Shown here: piece after piece, positions 9,571-18,888 of the stretch | Layout: every line of letters starts with the position of its first letter | Position numbering within the stretch: position 1 is the first letter of the stretch | Source of the DNA: Nitrospira sp. | Lineage (GTDB): Bacteria > Nitrospirota > Nitrospiria > Nitrospirales > Nitrospiraceae | Direction: 5' to 3' | DNA length: 64,000 bases | NCBI GenBank assembly: GCA_024998625.1 | Contig: JACOEL010000018.1 | Coordinates: 37,553 to 101,552, forward strand | Notes under the pieces: generated by a model | Databases searched by the model: none | What the model saw: the letters and a program-made list of their open reading frames with translations, nothing else | What the model was told of the DNA's origin: nothing | Made by a program: the position numbers and the translations under genes

Positions 9571-11031
9571 ATGTTGCGTCTCTACAATACCCTGACCGGA
9601 AGCAAAGAGCTGTTCGAATCATTGGTGCCCGGCAAGGTCCGCATGTATGTGTGCGGGGTGACGGTGTACGACTATTGTCACATCGGACATGCCCGGAGTG
9701 CGTTGGTGTTCGACGTATTGCGACGGTATCTGGAATATTCAGGTTTCGTCGTCGAGTTTGCCAAGAACTTCACGGATGTCGATGACAAGATCATCAAGCG
9801 GGCAAATGAACAGGGCGTGAGCTGCGAGCACGTCACCACCACCTACATCAACGCCTATTACGAGGATATGGAGAAGCTCGGTGTGCGCCGCGCGACGCTC
9901 GAACCCAGGGCGACGGAACATATCGCCGACATCGTGCGGCTTGTCGACACGTTGCTCGCCAGAGGGATGGCGTATCGCGTCGACGGGGATGTCTATTTTC
10001 AGGTTGATCGGTATCCGGCGTACGGCCGGCTCTCGAAGCGGAACGTCGATGATTTACAGGCGGGAGCGCGGGTGGATGTCGATGAGCGCAAACGTCACCC
10101 GATGGATTTCGCGCTGTGGAAAGGCAGCAAGCCCGGTGAGCCTTCCTGGGACAGTCCTTGGGGCCCTGGCCGTCCCGGCTGGCATATCGAATGTTCCGCT
10201 ATGGCCATGCGGCACCTTGGTGAAACCTTCGATATCCATGGCGGCGGGATGGATCTCATTTTCCCGCACCACGAAAATGAGATCGCGCAATCTTGCGGAG
10301 CCACGGGCAAGGAGTTCGCGCGGTACTGGGTGCACAACGGGTTCGTTCAGATCAATCAGGAGAAAATGTCCAAGTCGTTGGGCAACTTTTTTACCATTCG
10401 CGAAATCTTTCAGAAGTCGGAATGGCCGGACACGGTGACCGGCGAGATGCTGCGCTATTTCCTGCTCGCTACGCACTATCGAAGCCCGTTGGATTTTTCC
10501 GATCAGAGTCTGAAGGAAGCGAAAAACGCACTCAACGGATTCTACGATCTCTTTGAGCGGCTGAATGAATCTGCTCCGGTCCATAGTGCGGGCGATCAGC
10601 CGATGCAGGAGGCCATGGTGCGGACGCGCGAGGCGTTTGTGGCCGCCATGGACGATGATCTGAATACACCCAACGCGCTGGCTGCCTTGCAGATGTTGCG
10701 CGGAGACACCAACAAAGCTCTCGAAGTTGGACTGTCCGGTGAGATGCGACGAGTGGTGCGGCAAGAGCTCCGCGCCTTAGGGACCGTCCTGGGGCTTCTC
10801 CAGACCGACACCTGGCGATTTAAAAGTCCGCGGCAGCAGCCATCATCCGGCGGAGCCGTGACGTCCACGGACGCCCTGTCGGACGAGGACATTGCCGACA
10901 AGCTGGCCGCGCGGCTCGCCGCGAAGCGATCGAAAAATTACCAACTTGCCGACCAGTTGCGAGCAGAGTTGGCCTCCCATGGCATTACGATTGAGGACCG
11001 GCCGGATGGCACCAGTCGATGGAAACGATAA
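9571..11031 (+). CDS. cysS: Cysteinyl-tRNA synthetase
   Basis: A 486-aa class I aminoacyl-tRNA synthetase that charges tRNA-Cys. It has the HIGH motif in [22 protein letters not shown] (about residues 27-45, with zinc-binding Cys), [16 protein letters not shown], the second zinc site in [15 protein letters not shown] plus HHENEIAQS, and the KMSKS loop [11 protein letters not shown] (about 265-275). The C-terminal DALR-like helical domain runs to RWKR. The ATG at 9571 is preferred over a TTG nine bases earlier. The 3' end overlaps the rlmB start by 26 bp. Confidence 0.97.
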   Translation: MLRLYNTLTGSKELFESLVPGKVRMYVCGVTVYDYCHIGHARSALVFDVLRRYLEYSGFVVEFAKNFTDVDDKIIKRANEQGVSCEHVTTTYINAYYEDMEKLGVRRATLEPRATEHIADIVRLVDTLLARGMAYRVDGDVYFQVDRYPAYGRLSKRNVDDLQAGARVDVDERKRHPMDFALWKGSKPGEPSWDSPWGPGRPGWHIECSAMAMRHLGETFDIHGGGMDLIFPHHENEIAQSCGATGKEFARYWVHNGFVQINQEKMSKSLGNFFTIREIFQKSEWPDTVTGEMLRYFLLATHYRSPLDFSDQSLKEAKNALNGFYDLFERLNESAPVHSAGDQPMQEAMVRTREAFVAAMDDDLNTPNALAALQMLRGDTNKALEVGLSGEMRRVVRQELRALGTVLGLLQTDTWRFKSPRQQPSSGGAVTSTDALSDEDIADKLAARLAAKRSKNYQLADQLRAELASHGITIEDRPDGTSRWKR

Positions 11032-11782
11032 CTCGCTGGAGGTGATCTATGGCCTCCACGCCGTGCGCGAGGCGCTTCGCGCTGCGGTTCGTCCGATCCA
11101 ACGCCTCCTCATGTTGGGAACTGATCGACAGTTCGGGGAAATCGCGCGTCTGGCCAGGGAGCAGCGTGTGCCGGTGCGGGTGGAACCGCGGGCTGCGTTG
11201 GATCGCCTCGTTCCTTCCGGTCACCACCAGGGGGTGGTGGGTGTGGTTGCTGCTAAAGCCTATGCGGAGCCCGACGATATTCTCGCTTTCGCGCAGGCTG
11301 AAGGGCAGACGGCACTGCTGGTCCTGTTGGACGGCGTGGAAGACCCTCACAACCTCGGGGCGATTCTGCGGACGGCCGAAGCGTCGGGCGTGCAAGGTGT
11401 CTTTATTCCGGAACGCCGCGCAGTGGGGCTGACAAGTGTGGTGGCGAAGGCCTCTGCCGGGGCTGTCGATTATATGCCCGTCGGGCGCGTGCCGAATCTG
11501 TCGCGCTTGATCGAACGTCTTCAAAGCGCAGGCATCTGGGTCTATGCGCTGGATGCCGAGGCTCCGAAGGCCTATACCGCCTTGGATTTCAGCGGTCCGG
11601 TGGCGCTTGTCTTCGGCGGGGAAGGAACGGGGGTTCGCCCAGGGGTGCGTGACGCCTGCGATGAGGCCGCCCACATTCCCATGCTGGGGAAAGTCAGCTC
11701 GCTCAATGTCTCGGCATCAGCAGCCATCGTGCTGTATGAGGCATTGCGTCAACGTCGGGAAGGTGCGGGGAGGAAGCCGTAA
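11006..11782 (+). CDS. rlmB: 23S rRNA 2'-O-ribose methyltransferase, TrmH/SpoU family
   Basis: About 258 aa. The N-terminal L30e-like substrate-binding domain begins at VIYGLHAVREALR. The C-terminal SPOUT knot carries motif 1 LLDGVEDPHNLGAILRTAEASG, motif 2 ALVFGGEGTGVRP and motif 3 IPMLGKVSSLNVSASAAIVLYEA. This is the RlmB (G2251 2'-O-methyl) pattern. The longest reading frame begins earlier, but the ATG at 11006 gives the usual short leader before IYGLHAV. It overlaps cysS, a frequent arrangement. A tRNA target cannot be excluded from sequence alone. Confidence 0.9.
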   Translation: MAPVDGNDNSLEVIYGLHAVREALRAAVRPIQRLLMLGTDRQFGEIARLAREQRVPVRVEPRAALDRLVPSGHHQGVVGVVAAKAYAEPDDILAFAQAEGQTALLVLLDGVEDPHNLGAILRTAEASGVQGVFIPERRAVGLTSVVAKASAGAVDYMPVGRVPNLSRLIERLQSAGIWVYALDAEAPKAYTALDFSGPVALVFGGEGTGVRPGVRDACDEAAHIPMLGKVSSLNVSASAAIVLYEALRQRREGAGRKP

Positions 11783-11800
11783 GGAAGGGTGCGAAGGGGC

Positions 11801-12091
11801 TCACCGGAGCTTCAGCATTTTCCCTTGAATGGCGGCCTTGAGCAGTTGGGCGGTATTAGAGACCCGGATCTTTTTCATCATATTCGCCCGATGCGCCTCG
11901 ACTGTCTTGACGCTGATTTTTAACCGCTGAGCAATTTCCTTGTTTTTGAAGCCGGTCCAGATCAACTCAAGAATTTCCTGTTCGCGGGTTGTGAGGGCTT
12001 CGGGACGTCGCTTGCGAAGGGGAAGGACAGGATCCGGTGCGGATACCTTGGCTCGACTTTTCGTGGTCTTGGCGACTGGCGACATGTACAT
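11801..12091 (-). CDS. Stand-alone LuxR/GerE-type HTH regulator
   Basis: A 96-aa protein that is little more than a LuxR-type DNA-binding domain. A basic, low-complexity N-terminus (KTTKSRAKVSAP) precedes LTTREQEILELIWTGFKNKEIA and ISVKTVEAHRANMMKKIRVSNTAQL, the canonical helix-turn-helix with its VETH-like recognition helix. There is no receiver, PAS or ligand domain, so it either pairs with a separate sensor or is controlled by expression. A GGAG lies 4-5 bp before the ATG. It is convergent with rlmB (18-bp gap) and divergent from the prepilin peptidase gene, so it is a candidate regulator of the pilus region; that link is inference. Confidence 0.88.
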   Translation of the reverse strand: MYMSPVAKTTKSRAKVSAPDPVLPLRKRRPEALTTREQEILELIWTGFKNKEIAQRLKISVKTVEAHRANMMKKIRVSNTAQLLKAAIQGKMLKLR

Positions 12092-12300
12092 CTAGCTCCA
12101 CTTCAGGTAAAGGCAATTCATAGATTGAGGTTTGCGATCTTCCGCGCCAAAATTGCTCCCGGATTATACGCAGTGCCTCCGGCGTTTGTAAATGGAAAGC
12201 GCCAAGACATGAGGCTCTCGTGTCTGCTCTTATTGCCTTAGTATGCAGTACGTATTCTTAGGAGGGAAATCGTGTCGAGCCTGGCCACATTGTTTCAGGA

Positions 12301-13080
12301 ATGTTCATGATTCCATATGTGACGATACTGCTGTTCGGCGCGGTGATCGGCAGTTTTTTGAATGTCTGTATCTACCGCCTGCCGCGTGAAGAGTCGGTTG
12401 CCTGGCCGGCCTCTCGCTGTCCCTCCTGTCGCCAGGCCATTGCTTTCTACGACAACATTCCGATTGTGAGTTATCTGCTTCTGCGGGGCCGCTGCCGGGC
12501 CTGCCATGTGCCGATTGCGATCCAGTATCCCGTGGTGGAAGCGGCCAACGCGATCGGATACGTGCTGGTTTTTTGGACGTTTGGGTTTACGCCGGCGGCC
12601 TGGGCCTATGCGGCGCTGGTGTCCGCGCTCATCGTGGTGACGGGGACCGACCTCTCCCATACGATGATCCCGGACGCCGTTACATTGCCGGGAATCGTCA
12701 TCGGTCTGCTGGGTGCCGTCTTGATCCTTCCGATCGGACTTGTCGATTCCCTGCTCGGTGTTTTGTTGGGCGGCGGGATCTTATGGTTTTTGGCATGGAT
12801 CAGTCCCTATGTTTTCGGGAAGGAAGGGATGGGGGGCGGGGATATCAAGCTGATGGCCATGGTCGGGGCTTTCCTCGGCTGGCAACCGGTGTTGCTGGCG
12901 ATTATGATCGGATCTTTTCTGGGGTCCATTGTCGGTGTCGGGCTCATCACCATCGGGGTCATGCGGCGTGAGCAGTACATTCCATTCGGACCGTTCCTGG
13001 CGGTGGGATCAATCCTTGCCCTGTTGTTTCATCAGCCCCTCCTTGAGTGGTATTGGGCGCTGATCGACATTCCGCAGTAA
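12301..13080 (+). CDS. pilD: Prepilin peptidase / N-methyltransferase
   Basis: A 259-aa inner-membrane aspartic protease that cleaves type IV prepilin leaders and N-methylates the new N-terminus. The N-terminal GSFLNVCIYRLPR motif is followed by the zinc-binding cytoplasmic loop with CPSC and CRAC pairs (about residues 40-65), which indicates the bifunctional methylating form. Two catalytic aspartates are visible in VVTGTDLSHTMIPDAV and in GMGGGDIKLMAMVGAFLG (the GxGD type motif). Seven to eight hydrophobic segments follow. It stands just before the minor pilin genes whose products it would process. Confidence 0.95.
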   Translation: MFMIPYVTILLFGAVIGSFLNVCIYRLPREESVAWPASRCPSCRQAIAFYDNIPIVSYLLLRGRCRACHVPIAIQYPVVEAANAIGYVLVFWTFGFTPAAWAYAALVSALIVVTGTDLSHTMIPDAVTLPGIVIGLLGAVLILPIGLVDSLLGVLLGGGILWFLAWISPYVFGKEGMGGGDIKLMAMVGAFLGWQPVLLAIMIGSFLGSIVGVGLITIGVMRREQYIPFGPFLAVGSILALLFHQPLLEWYWALIDIPQ

Positions 13081-13277
13081 CCGCCTTCAAATCGTTATCC
13101 AGAGCCAGTTCCCAAGGATCGGCGCCTCGCCGACCTGTATCTGAACGGATGACCGACTGTATCCGATTCGGAACAGTTCATAACTGTTCACGAGCTTTTT
13201 TCTGTCCTGCCTCGGGCAGCATTCCACGGCTCGCGGCCGATTTCCTCAACATTTCTATAGCTTCCTCGGCCGCTTCG

Positions 13278-13305
13278 GTAGAAGAGCCGGCCTCGTGGCT
13301 TCTAC
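13278..13305 (+). promoter_or_regulatory. Stem-loop in the pilD-pilin gap
   Basis: GTAGAAG (13278-13284) pairs with CTTCTAC (13299-13305), with two further G-C pairs possible inside. It lies in the 292-bp gap between pilD and the first minor-pilin gene, about 70 bp before that start. No T-tract follows, so it is more likely an untranslated-leader hairpin or processing site than an intrinsic terminator. The rest of the gap (13081-13277) shows nothing recognisable. Confidence 0.3.
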
Positions 13306-13372
13306 AGGCGTCAGGAATGAGAAGCGGCATGAAACTTGGAAATGCTCTACGCGCTCGAAGAAAGGAGCCGGT

Positions 13373-13807
13373 ATGAATGAACGTGGTGGGAGTCTGGTGG
13401 AGCTGTGTACGGTAGTCGCGATCATCGGGGTTGTGGTGGGCGTGAGTGTGCCAGGATGGGCCGCCCTTGTCGCGAAACATCAACAGCGCGCGGTGATGGT
13501 GGAGATCGCATCGGAGCTGCGTATGGCGCGGCAATTGGCGATGGCGAGGCATGAGCGTATTCGAGTAGTCGTGGATGCGGAACAGTCTGAATTACGCACG
13601 GAATGCATGGACTGCGGCACAAGCCTGCTGCGCCGGTATGAGTTTGGGCACAAAGGCACGGCGGTTGAGTCGATGACGACAAAACCGGAAATCATGTTTC
13701 AGCCCAGCGGTCGTTCGGCCACGGCGACCACCATGGTCCTGGTCGATGGGCGTCGTGCGACACATCAGGTCACGGTCAGCATCACTGGACGGGTGACCCT
13801 GTCATGA
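13373..13807 (+). CDS. GspH/FimT-like minor pseudopilin (set 1)
   Basis: A 144-aa prepilin-like protein. The short leader MNERG is followed by GSLVELCTVVAIIGVVVGVSVPG, a hydrophobic N-helix with Glu at +5, then a soluble part (MVEIASELRMARQLAMARHERIRVVVD) typical of FimT/GspH. The residue after the cleavage glycine is Gly instead of Phe/Met. The ATG at 13373 has AAAGGAG 7 bp upstream; the longer frame adds 26 unlikely residues. A Cys pair (ECMDC) in the middle may form a disulphide. It is the first of four overlapping minor-pilin genes. Confidence 0.85.
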   Translation: MNERGGSLVELCTVVAIIGVVVGVSVPGWAALVAKHQQRAVMVEIASELRMARQLAMARHERIRVVVDAEQSELRTECMDCGTSLLRRYEFGHKGTAVESMTTKPEIMFQPSGRSATATTMVLVDGRRATHQVTVSITGRVTLS

Positions 13808-14331
13808 CACAATGTGAACCGAATCTTGTGGTGCGACGATCTGCGTTGATGAGTGCCAAAGGGTTCACTCTCGTGGAGAGTATGGTCGCGTTGGTGGTGC
13901 TGTCGATTGGCGTGATCGGGGCGATCGGCATGTGTGAATGGACTGAGCGCGGTCTACAGCGCGGGGCGTTGACCACGAGCGCGCTGGCGCTCGCTGAATC
14001 ACGTCTGGAGGCGAAGCGGAGTGTGGCGTGGGAGCGGTTGTTGATGGACGACGTGGATCAAGATGGAATAGTGGAGTCTGTCATGCACGACGATGGCTTG
14101 CAGGACGATCAGACGAGCGGCGACGGCATCTTCACGGCCAGTGCCACCCAGTCCAACATCCGGCTTGTCTGGACCGTGGAACTGAATCGCGGCCACGAGC
14201 CGGCCGGGGCGAGTCTGGCGACTATCGAGGCGCGTGCAATCTTCCGGACTATGGGAGGACAGGAAAAAGAGGTTCGCGTTCGCACGATCCGGGCCAACCC
14301 CCGGTATGTCGGCCTGTCTGTGGTGTCATGA
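13804..14331 (+). CDS. PilV/GspI-like minor pilin (set 1)
   Basis: A 175-aa prepilin. KGFTLVESMVALVVLSIGVIGAIGM (from about residue 19) is a textbook class III leader and N-terminal helix with Glu5, of the PilV/GspI subtype (VES/VEA, LSIGVIG). It begins inside the end of the preceding gene (ATGA overlap) and its stop overlaps the next start by ATGA. DDVDQDGIVESV resembles a short calcium-binding loop. It would sit in the initiation tip complex of a type IV pilus or pseudopilus. Confidence 0.88.
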   Translation: MTQCEPNLVVRRSALMSAKGFTLVESMVALVVLSIGVIGAIGMCEWTERGLQRGALTTSALALAESRLEAKRSVAWERLLMDDVDQDGIVESVMHDDGLQDDQTSGDGIFTASATQSNIRLVWTVELNRGHEPAGASLATIEARAIFRTMGGQEKEVRVRTIRANPRYVGLSVVS

Positions 14332-15107
14332 GGTGCGGCGTGGGCAATGGTTCGAAAGCGCCGAAGCGTATGAATATTGGATGGTGCCTCGGCTCTGCCG
14401 GAGCGAGTCTCCTTGAACTGCTCATCGCAATGGCGATCAGCAGCATCGCCATATCCGCTTCGATTCAAGTCTTCTCATCAGTCGGCCTGCGGTTTGGCGG
14501 GCAGCATTCGACGATGGTGACGAATCAGGACCTGCGTCTCGGCCTGGATGTGCTGTGCAGCGAAGTACGTCTGGCTGGAGGCGGGTTGTTAGGCGGAGAT
14601 TCGCCGTTCCTCAAGGCGAAGTCGGACGAGATCGAATTCTTCGCCAACTTGAGTGGTGCATCGACTACGCTGACACAGGTCGCAGAAGTCGGCCGCCAGG
14701 ATCTCCCGGTCGAAGACGGAGCCGGTTGGCCAAGAGGCAAGCAACTATTGGTGTGCACAGCCATGCAGTGCGCCTGGAATCAGTTGGCTGTCGATGGACG
14801 GAAGCAGACGCTGACATTGGTGACACCGACCGCCGAACAGTTTCCTGTGCATAGCGCCATATTCCTGTTGAATCGAGTGCGTTACTACGTGAAGCGCCAG
14901 GATGATGGGACGATGCGGGTCATGCGTGATGTGGATGGCGGTGCGAGTACGCTGTTGGGCGATGTGAGTCAGTTCGAGCTGCAATATTTTGATAGGGATG
15001 GGCGCGTGACGACGGACTTGAGCGAGGTGGTGCGGGTGCGTGTGGCGATACGGGCCGGACGACAAGGGTCGAGGCTGGTGCGGGACGTGGCAATCCGGAT
15101 GTACTAG
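14328..15107 (+). CDS. PilW/GspJ-like minor pilin (set 1)
   Basis: A 259-aa prepilin-like protein. The N-terminal helix is GASLLELLIAMAISSIAISASIQVFSSVG with Glu at +5 after SAG|A; a shorter start at an internal Met 15 residues in would give a more ordinary leader. Downstream it has the PilW pattern: DLRLGLDVLCSEVRLAGGG and SQFELQYFDRDGRVTTDLSEVVRVRVAI. The start overlaps the pilV stop (ATGA), so translation is coupled. Confidence 0.85.
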   Translation: MRCGVGNGSKAPKRMNIGWCLGSAGASLLELLIAMAISSIAISASIQVFSSVGLRFGGQHSTMVTNQDLRLGLDVLCSEVRLAGGGLLGGDSPFLKAKSDEIEFFANLSGASTTLTQVAEVGRQDLPVEDGAGWPRGKQLLVCTAMQCAWNQLAVDGRKQTLTLVTPTAEQFPVHSAIFLLNRVRYYVKRQDDGTMRVMRDVDGGASTLLGDVSQFELQYFDRDGRVTTDLSEVVRVRVAIRAGRQGSRLVRDVAIRMY

Positions 15108-15122
15108 GTAAAAGGAATAACT

Positions 15123-16610
15123 ATGAAGACAAGCATGGGACGGTCACGAATTGCAGTGCGGAGAGATGAGAGGGGAATGGCGTTGTTGGCGGTGCTCATG
15201 GTGGTGTTTCTGCTGACCTTGCTGGGGATGACTTCTATGCAGTTGGCCGGCCAGGAGATCGTCGGCGCCAGCGCGTTACAAGAGGAACGGCTTGCGCACC
15301 ACGCCGCTGAAGCCGCGGTTGATGTGGTGATGGGATGGTTTCACGATCCTACGCTGCATCCGCAGGGAATCGATACGACGTGGTTGACGAAACGGCTGGT
15401 GAATGCACAGGGAGATGCCTCCTATTTCAATGCACAGGGGCGCGCACAGTTTGTAGGAACCGGTGCGTCTCCGGATGTGGTTTTCGATGCAGCCGATGTT
15501 CAGCACGATCGGCTTATGAACGATTCTCAAACGGGTTGGTTCAAATCCCTCAAGGGGCTTGCGAGGATTCTCAAGTTACGAGTCTATGGGGCGACGCGGC
15601 CGGGACTGCTCTGCACGGTTGAGGTGACGGCCGGAGCCGGCCATACCTCACGGGTAACGAAAACGATAGCAGTCGAATTCGGCGCCTATGCCGTCCCGGC
15701 GCTGCATGCGCCGATCCAGGGCGGCACACTAGGAAATGAGTCCGCGCCGTCCTCAGCCGGTTCCGTGTTCGCCCATTGGGGCGACATGGTGATACGTGGC
15801 AAGGCGTATTTCCCTCGACCGGAAGCGGTCCCGATGAAGAGCGGGTTGGCGCCGGTGACGGGGCAGGCCTATGACGAAATGACTCACCGCGAGGATCGCT
15901 GGTTCACTATCCGACTCGGTGGCGACGCATTTTTTGCGCAGCTTCCGGCAGAGGCCTGGTCGGGAGTTCCACTGAATCTCCGCGCGCACCAGGATCCGGT
16001 GCCCGGGCTCAAGATAGACCAGTGGGATTACGACACCTTGAAGCGAATGGCCAGACAGTTCGGGCAGTACTACGGCATAGACCGGGATGGATTGCTGTAT
16101 GCCGGCGGTGTGATCCAGCCAGGATCGGGGCGTCCTGCCTCGGAGGTGTTTGCCTCGAAGGGGCCCGGTGACCATCGGGGGGTGATCTTTGTCGATACGC
16201 TCGATGGGACTTCCCCGCGACCTGACAATTTAGGGACGATTGTGCTCGATCAAGAGTATGCCGAGGGCATCTTCATTGTGAATGCGCATGTGCTCTGGAA
16301 GACAGGGGCGTATGGGAAACCGATTCCGGCTCTCAGTCCCCCGCCGGAAGGCCAGCAATCGCTTGGGAGCCGGGTTCCGGTTCAATTGTCCGGCATTCAT
16401 CTGCAGGGCGTTCTGTATGTCGCGGGTGACGTGCGGTATGCAGGGCATCTTAGGGTCTATGGCGGGGTGGTCGCACAAGGGGCGATTGTAGACGGCGCGA
16501 GCGGGTCGGGGACGTTGGAAGTTTGGTACAACCACGACCTCCGCGAGGGGCTGGTGCAGGGCATGCCGTTGGTATTTGTGGCGCCTGGAAGCTGGCAGGC
16601 CAAAATTTGA
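15123..16610 (+). CDS. PilX-like minor pilin with large C-terminal extension (set 1)
   Basis: A 495-aa protein. The N-terminus RGMALLAVLMVVFLLTLLGMTSMQLAGQEIVGASAL is the PilX helix, lacking Glu5 as PilX/GspK proteins do. The remaining 400 residues are far longer than in ordinary PilX (about 200 aa; compare the second copy at 21036). They end in a repetitive beta-rich part (IHLQGVLYVAGDVRYAGHLRVYGGVVAQGAIVDG), suggestive of a short beta-solenoid. It probably caps the pilus tip or displays a binding domain; the function of the extension is unknown. Confidence 0.82.
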   Translation: MKTSMGRSRIAVRRDERGMALLAVLMVVFLLTLLGMTSMQLAGQEIVGASALQEERLAHHAAEAAVDVVMGWFHDPTLHPQGIDTTWLTKRLVNAQGDASYFNAQGRAQFVGTGASPDVVFDAADVQHDRLMNDSQTGWFKSLKGLARILKLRVYGATRPGLLCTVEVTAGAGHTSRVTKTIAVEFGAYAVPALHAPIQGGTLGNESAPSSAGSVFAHWGDMVIRGKAYFPRPEAVPMKSGLAPVTGQAYDEMTHREDRWFTIRLGGDAFFAQLPAEAWSGVPLNLRAHQDPVPGLKIDQWDYDTLKRMARQFGQYYGIDRDGLLYAGGVIQPGSGRPASEVFASKGPGDHRGVIFVDTLDGTSPRPDNLGTIVLDQEYAEGIFIVNAHVLWKTGAYGKPIPALSPPPEGQQSLGSRVPVQLSGIHLQGVLYVAGDVRYAGHLRVYGGVVAQGAIVDGASGSGTLEVWYNHDLREGLVQGMPLVFVAPGSWQAKI

Positions 16611-16714
16611 CGACAGCGCGGCGGGGTGGACGCGGTCGCTCTGCCGGAATGTTGAGTTCAGATAATCATCTGTAATCGAATCGTCTCCACGGTATTCAGA
16701 AAGGAATCGCTCCT

Positions 16715-18514
16715 ATGGGTCGTGCCACGCTGTCTATGCTACCAGCCAGTGAGTGTTCTCAAGCGGTCAGTGCTTCAGTGCAGGCGCGCTCCGCTACTTG
16801 CTACCATCGGCTCGTCGAACAGGGTTTTCTGCAGCAGGAGGAGTTCGTGCTGGCCATGGCTGAAGCCGCGCGAAAGCGGCTCGATGTGGCGACTGTGCTT
16901 ATGGAACGGTATCGGATACCGAAGCCGGCGCTCGGTGCCGCACTGGCGGAATTCTATCGTTGCCCGTTTCTCGCCTATGACGAGCGCACGGTCATGGAGC
17001 GGGAGTTATTAAAAAATCTCAGCCTGGATTATCTTCGGATGAACCATTGGGTTCCGCTCAGGCGTCAGGGCAACGGAATCGAAGTCCTGATCGACGACCC
17101 GCACAATCCGGACAAGCTGTTCGATGTGCGGCGAGCGTTTCCAGGCCAGACCCTGTCCTATCGTGTCGGACTCCGTTCCGATATTGAGCGGTTCTTGAAT
17201 GCCATTCAAGGGCGTGAGTCGGGCGATGCGATATCCGACATACTTGGCGAGCTGGTCAGTGAAGCGCAGCTCGAAGAGCAACAAAATGCGACGATTGCGG
17301 CGATCACCGAAAACGATTCGGCCATCGTCCGGCTCGCCAATCAGATCATTACAGACGCCTATCGTCGCGGGGCCTCGGATATCCATGTTGAGCCTTATGC
17401 CGATCGAAAGGAAACGGCTGTGCGTTTCCGCGTCGACGGCACCTGCTTTACGTACATGAAGATTCCGGCGGCTTATCGCCGGGCGATCGTCTCCCGCCTG
17501 AAGATTATGGCCAGTCTGGACATTGCCGAGCGGCGCAAGCCGCAGGATGGCAAAATCCGGTTCAAGTTGGGTACGGGGCAGGAGATCGAATTGCGGGTCG
17601 CAACACTTCCCACTTCCGGCTTCAATGAAGATGTGGTGATTCGCCTGTTGACCGCTCACGGACCTCGCCGCTTGGAGGAACTGGAGTTCAGCGACGGAAC
17701 TCGCAGACTCGTAGGGCAGTTGGCTCAAAAGCCGCATGGCATCGTCCTGTGCGCCGGTCCGACCGGATCAGGCAAGACCACCACCTTACATGCCATTCTG
17801 GCGTCGATTAATACCGATGAACGAAAGATTTGGACGGCGGAAGATCCGATCGAGATCACGCAGGATGGATTGCGGCAGGTGCAGGTTCATCCCAAGATCG
17901 GACTCACTTTTGCCACGACCATGAGGGCCTTCCTGAGAGCAGATCCAGACGTGATCATGATCGGAGAAATGCGTGACAAAGAAACGGCGGATATTGCCAT
18001 TGAAGCCTCGCTGACCGGCCATTTGGTGTTCAGTACCATTCATACGAACAGCGCTGTTGAGACCGTGGTGCGATTGCTCGATCTGGGCTGCGACCCGTTC
18101 AATTTTTCAGACGCCATGTTGGGAGTGTTGGCGATGCGGTTGTGCAAGCGTATCTGTCCCAACTGCCGTGAGGCCTACCATCCCACACGCAACGAATATG
18201 ACGAACTGGTGCAGGCCTTTGGGGCGAGCGACTGGGAACGCGTGCACCCTGCATACAATCCGGGACTGACAGTGTTTCGTGGACGAGGGTGTGACACGTG
18301 TAACCAGACCGGGTATCGCGGACGAGTGCCCATCCATGAGTTGATGGTGGTGTCTGATTCCATGAAGGCACTGATTCAGTCCAGAGCGCGAACCGGCGAA
18401 CTACTCGTACTTGCAAAGAGTGACGGCATGAAGACGCTGGTGCAAGATGGCATCGAAAAAGTTCTCCAAGGGCTCACCACGTATAAACAGGTGCGGGCGG
18501 TCGCGATCAAATAG
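16715..18514 (+). CDS. Type IV pilus / type II secretion assembly ATPase (PilB/GspE family)
   Basis: A 599-aa secretion ATPase. An N-terminal T2SSE/MshEN-like helical domain (about 20-170) precedes the catalytic core: GASDIHVEPY, Walker A GPTGSGKTTTLHAIL (about 347-361), the Asp box IWTAEDPIE, Walker B DPDVIMIGEMRD, the His box TGHLVFSTIHTNSA, and the zinc tetracysteine CPNC plus CDTC (about 485-530). The arrangement is that of extension ATPases (PilB/MshE/GspE), not retraction PilT. It stands alone between the two minor-pilin sets with no PilC or PilM-Q partners in the window. Confidence 0.93.
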   Translation: MGRATLSMLPASECSQAVSASVQARSATCYHRLVEQGFLQQEEFVLAMAEAARKRLDVATVLMERYRIPKPALGAALAEFYRCPFLAYDERTVMERELLKNLSLDYLRMNHWVPLRRQGNGIEVLIDDPHNPDKLFDVRRAFPGQTLSYRVGLRSDIERFLNAIQGRESGDAISDILGELVSEAQLEEQQNATIAAITENDSAIVRLANQIITDAYRRGASDIHVEPYADRKETAVRFRVDGTCFTYMKIPAAYRRAIVSRLKIMASLDIAERRKPQDGKIRFKLGTGQEIELRVATLPTSGFNEDVVIRLLTAHGPRRLEELEFSDGTRRLVGQLAQKPHGIVLCAGPTGSGKTTTLHAILASINTDERKIWTAEDPIEITQDGLRQVQVHPKIGLTFATTMRAFLRADPDVIMIGEMRDKETADIAIEASLTGHLVFSTIHTNSAVETVVRLLDLGCDPFNFSDAMLGVLAMRLCKRICPNCREAYHPTRNEYDELVQAFGASDWERVHPAYNPGLTVFRGRGCDTCNQTGYRGRVPIHELMVVSDSMKALIQSRARTGELLVLAKSDGMKTLVQDGIEKVLQGLTTYKQVRAVAIK

Positions 18515-18888
18515 GCCCCCGAGTTCACCCCGTCTCACGTTTTGCTCAAGGCGATACTCTCCGCACAAGGCCGTTCCTGCTCGTTATTCGTGCGCGGGTG
18601 AAAGTCAGAAATAGCCCGCTTGATTTGGCGCCTATCCTGGGTACATTTTTCTGCTCTCTTCCTGCATCAAGAGGCTGGTCGCGGCTTCTCTTGCACCTTC
18701 CTCTCACCATTCCTCGCTCACCAGTCGGTGAAGTACGCCAGAAATTCGACAAAAATTGTCATCGAAGTGATCATGGAACGCTCGGAATTGTACGCCGTCC
18801 AGTATGAATGGGCTCTATATATCAATCTGTTAGGTCATCATTCCATGTCATATCTATCGGCATGGCACTTGCTCATCTAGCTGTTGCC
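18515..18888. other. 374-bp gap between pilus ATPase and second pilin set
   Basis: No convincing gene. It contains a short inverted repeat GACAA-AAA-TTGTC near 18747-18759, inside a larger TTCGACAAAAATTGTCATCGAA pattern that could be an operator, and several in-frame ATGs upstream of the chosen start of the next gene. The region is locally less GC-rich than its surroundings, as expected for a promoter region of the second pilin operon. Confidence 0.4.

Noticed and set aside
13047..13376. 109-codon frame between pilD and the first pilin gene
   Set aside because: It begins inside pilD and ends at the start of the first pilin; composition is that of a shadow frame.
18660..18700. Possible sigma-54 promoter (GG..TTGC) before the second pilin set
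   Set aside because: The distance between the GG and GC elements does not fit the fixed 24/12 spacing.
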